Source: Dehalococcoidia bacterium (GTDB lineage Bacteria; Chloroflexota; Dehalococcoidia; Lucifugimonadales; Lucifugimonadaceae). Taken from it: 8,698 nucleotides of DNA. Positions within the stretch are counted from its first letter, which is position 1. Every line of letters begins with the position of its first letter. Positions 6,633-8,698 of this stretch are shown here, piece by piece. The notes under the pieces were generated by a model. That model had not been told where the DNA came from, did no database searches, and saw only the letters and a list, made by a program, of their open reading frames with translations. The stretch spans positions 1 through 8,698 of the forward strand of contig PACM01000032.1 of assembly GCA_002700125.1 (NCBI GenBank), given 5' to 3'. Both the position numbers and the translations under genes were made by a program.

Positions 6633-7637
6633 TTACTTCTCGCTAAGAGTTTTTCGGATTTTCTTATCGATTTCTTCTGCCAGAGATTCTTCTTCCTTTA
6701 GGTATCTTCTTACACTATCTTTTCCTTGTCCTAATTTTTTGTCACCATATGAAAAGAATGAACCACTTTTTATTATTACTTCTTGTTCTACTCCAAGGTC
6801 TATTAAAGAACTTTCTTTGCTAATTCCTTCTGAGAATATAATATCCATCTCAGCTTTTTTAAAAGGTGGAGCCACCTTATTTTTTACTATTCTTGCTCTT
6901 ACTCTACTGCCAACTATATCTGTCCCGCTCTTTATGGGCTCTACTCTTCTTAAATCAATTCGTACTGAACTGTAGAACTTTAGTGCTCGCCCACCTGGTG
7001 TAGTTTCTGGGTTTCCAAATACTACTCCTACTTTTTCTCTCAATTGATTGATAAAAATTGTTGTACAGTTAGTTTTTCTGATTGTTCCTGCTAGCTTTCT
7101 AAGTGCTTGTGACATTAACCTTGCTTGGAGGCCAATCTGTAATTCCCCCATTTCACCTTCTACTTCTGCCCTTGGAACCAGAGCTGCTACACTATCTATC
7201 ACGACTAAATCAATGGTGCCGCTTCTAACCAGATATTCTGTGATTTCTAATGCTTGTTCGGCAGAATCTGGTTGTGATATTAATAATTTTTCTAAATCTA
7301 TGCCTATATTTTTTGAATATGCAGGATCTATGGCGTGTTCTACATCTATATATGCAGCAGTGCCACCCAATTTTTGAGCTTGAGTAACGATTGATAATGC
7401 CAAAGTTGTTTTTCCTGCAGACTCTGCACCAAATATCTCCACTATTCTTCCTCTAGGAAGACCACCTACACCTAGCGCCAAATCCAATACAATTGATCCG
7501 GTAGGTATCACACCCTCGTCGTAGCTTGAGATATCGTCATTCATCAGCATTACTGAACCTTTGCCAAATGTTTTCTCTAATCCGGCTAGGGTTTCTTCAA
7601 TTGATGAGTTTGATTGTTTTTTTTCTTTTTTTGCCAT
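6633..7637 (-). CDS. recA: Recombinase A
   Basis: ATP-dependent strand-exchange protein of homologous recombination and, where LexA is present, SOS co-protease. The 334 residues are near family length. Blocks seen: [19 protein letters not shown], Walker A GAESAGKT (70-77, usually GPESSGKT), the IDVEHAID block with E100 matching the catalytic glutamate (E. coli E96), Walker [11 protein letters not shown] (134-143), the L1 region through [14 protein letters not shown], the L2 region from INQLREKVG to [18 protein letters not shown], and a C-terminal domain with [14 protein letters not shown]. The acidic tail is very short. The ATG start is clear, but no Shine-Dalgarno site is seen and the first codons are A-rich (A7 and A8 runs). 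No recX follows; corC does, behind its own promoter. A TATAAT at 7685-7690 upstream lacks a matching -35 box. I saw no convincing LexA operator. Confidence 0.98.
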   Translation of the reverse strand: MAKKEKKQSNSSIEETLAGLEKTFGKGSVMLMNDDISSYDEGVIPTGSIVLDLALGVGGLPRGRIVEIFGAESAGKTTLALSIVTQAQKLGGTAAYIDVEHAIDPAYSKNIGIDLEKLLISQPDSAEQALEITEYLVRSGTIDLVVIDSVAALVPRAEVEGEMGELQIGLQARLMSQALRKLAGTIRKTNCTTIFINQLREKVGVVFGNPETTPGGRALKFYSSVRIDLRRVEPIKSGTDIVGSRVRARIVKNKVAPPFKKAEMDIIFSEGISKESSLIDLGVEQEVIIKSGSFFSYGDKKLGQGKDSVRRYLKEEESLAEEIDKKIRKTLSEK

Positions 7638-7701
7638 GAAATTTTTCAGTTGAAACTAAAGATTACTACAAGTTTACAGTTATTATTATAGGCGCTTGGC
7701 A

Positions 7702-8697
7702 CTATTCACTCGTAGGTCTAGCCCCTAAAGTAACTTGTATGTCTAAGTTTTCATTATCCCTAAAGACCGTCAACGTGATCAGATCCCCAGAGATTGTGTT
7801 TTCGGTTAAAAAATTTACTAGTCCACTGAAAGATTTTATTGGATATTCCTCTATAGATGTGATTATATCTCCAGCAGTTAAGCTAGAATAACTAGAAGGT
7901 CCTTTCGCTTTGACAGAAGTTACATATACACCTTGGGTCATTCGAGGCAGTCCTAAATCTTTTATGGTCGTCAAATTGACATCTTCTCCTTCTATCCCTA
8001 AGTAAGGATGTTCATAAATCTTGTTTGTGAGTAAAGCTGGGATTACTTTCTTGGCTGTATTAATAGGTATGGCAAAACCAATTCCGGTACTTCCACCTGA
8101 GTTGCTAGCTATTTGCGCATTGATACCTATAACATTTCCTTCTATGTCCATTAATGGGCCGCCTGAATTACCAGGATTGATTGAGGCATCATGTTGGATT
8201 ACGGAACCAATTTGAAAATTAGTAATTAAGTCCGATCTTGCCCTTCCTATTGCGCTTATTATTCCTCTAGTTAGAGTAAAGGATTCTCCGAAAGGGTTTC
8301 CAATAGCAATAATGTCTTGACCTACCTTAACTTTCCTACTATCTCCTAGATTTAATAGAGTTATTTTATATCCGTCCGGATATGTGATTGATAATACTGC
8401 TAAGTCAGAATAAACATCGTGAGCAATTAATTCTGCCTCCATTTCAATGCCGTCAGAGAATTTTACAGTTATATTTTTCGCGGCACGAACTACGTGAGAG
8501 TTGGTTACTATATGGCCATCGTTATCCCAAATAAATCCTGAACCGCCTGAAGACCTTTGATTGTTTTCTTCAAGTTGAGATGTTATTGTCACGACTCCTG
8601 CAACATTGAGTTCATAAACTTCTGGTAATGATGGATATTGCGAACAGGATGTTGTCAGAAGTAAAATGCAAAAAGTTAACATCAATTTCCTAAATAA
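7702..8697 (-). CDS. DegP/HtrA-like trypsin-fold serine protease with PDZ domain, putative lipoprotein; start uncertain
   Basis: S1C-family protease for protein quality control outside the cytoplasmic membrane. Numbered from the TTG at 8685, the triad is H64 (TNSHVV), D94 (YSDLAVL) and S174 (GNSGGP), all present. IGNPFG (118-123) and GIGFAIPI (201-208) are also typical. A single PDZ domain covers about 225-322, with QGVYVTSV, LTAGDIITSI and a closing VTL. The N-terminus has a lipobox-like LTTSC with C14, so it is probably a membrane-anchored lipoprotein. Start choice is open. ATG 8680-8682 has AGGA five bases upstream, but that start gives a signal peptide with no positive charge. The frame stays open to the window edge and reads LFRKLM, which supplies the usual basic residues. 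I therefore extend the call to the edge and treat the 5' end as possibly partial. The gene lies 64 bases upstream of recA, same strand. Confidence 0.92.
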   Translation of the reverse strand, partial: LFRKLMLTFCILLLTTSCSQYPSLPEVYELNVAGVVTITSQLEENNQRSSGGSGFIWDNDGHIVTNSHVVRAAKNITVKFSDGIEMEAELIAHDVYSDLAVLSITYPDGYKITLLNLGDSRKVKVGQDIIAIGNPFGESFTLTRGIISAIGRARSDLITNFQIGSVIQHDASINPGNSGGPLMDIEGNVIGINAQIASNSGGSTGIGFAIPINTAKKVIPALLTNKIYEHPYLGIEGEDVNLTTIKDLGLPRMTQGVYVTSVKAKGPSSYSSLTAGDIITSIEEYPIKSFSGLVNFLTENTISGDLITLTVFRDNENLDIQVTLGARPTSE

Positions 8698-8698
8698 T

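Noticed and set aside
7665..7680. Possible LexA operator (ACT..AA....TT..AGT symmetry) upstream of recA
   Set aside because: Only part of the site is symmetric, and it fits neither the CTGT-N8-ACAG nor the GAAC-N4-GTTC spacing.
7685..7690. TATAAT upstream of recA as a promoter
   Set aside because: At spacings of 16-18 bases the -35 positions read CGAGTG, ACGAGT or TACGAG, far from consensus, and there is no extended -10; a lone TATAAT is expected by chance in such AT-rich DNA.
1..8698. CRISPR array, insertion sequence, prophage, toxin-antitoxin or defence system
   Set aside because: No direct-repeat array, transposase, integrase or defence motif was seen on either strand; nearly all bases are covered by conserved housekeeping genes.

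Overview
The window is a densely packed, AT-rich bacterial chromosomal segment. It contains eight protein genes, no RNA genes, no mobile elements and no CRISPR array. The longest gene-free stretch is about 64 bases. Lineage is not directly shown. A free-living, possibly streamlined and possibly marine Chloroflexota-type bacterium (Dehalococcoidia or SAR202-like) is a tentative guess. It rests on the style of RecA ([15 protein letters not shown]), on TilS (HHLNDHVET), on the group-B nicotinate phosphoribosyltransferase fold, on the lack of recX beside recA and on low G+C. The guess needs a tree.

Layout. The left half (2-4253) reads rightward as one tight block: purM (5' end cut by the window edge), purH, a family-2 glycosyltransferase, and a nicotinate phosphoribosyltransferase-like gene. 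Junctions are a 17-base overlap, a 5-base gap and an 11-base overlap, which is typical of one operon with translational coupling. The right half (4288-8697) reads leftward: a lipoprotein-type trypsin-like/PDZ protease, recA, a CNNM/CorC-HlyC membrane protein with CBS domains, and tilS. The last two genes overlap by 17 bases. The two blocks converge, with only 34 bases between their stop codons.

How the genes work together. PurM and PurH carry out de novo purine steps (AIR formation, then the last two steps to IMP). The phosphoribosyltransferase-like gene is formally in NAD salvage and shares PRPP with purine synthesis, but it has lost several residues typical of the family. The glycosyltransferase looks like a polyprenyl/dolichyl-phosphate sugar transferase and has no obvious pathway partner here. 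The leftward block is a set of housekeeping functions: envelope protein quality control, recombination and repair, divalent cation transport, and lysidine modification of tRNA-Ile2. A near-consensus sigma-70 promoter lies just after the recA stop codon and probably drives corC-tilS separately, with a very short leader and a TTG start.

I found no convincing undescribed multi-gene system. The most useful leads are the divergent phosphoribosyltransferase, the corC-tilS promoter with its short leader, and the slippery A-tracts at the start of recA.
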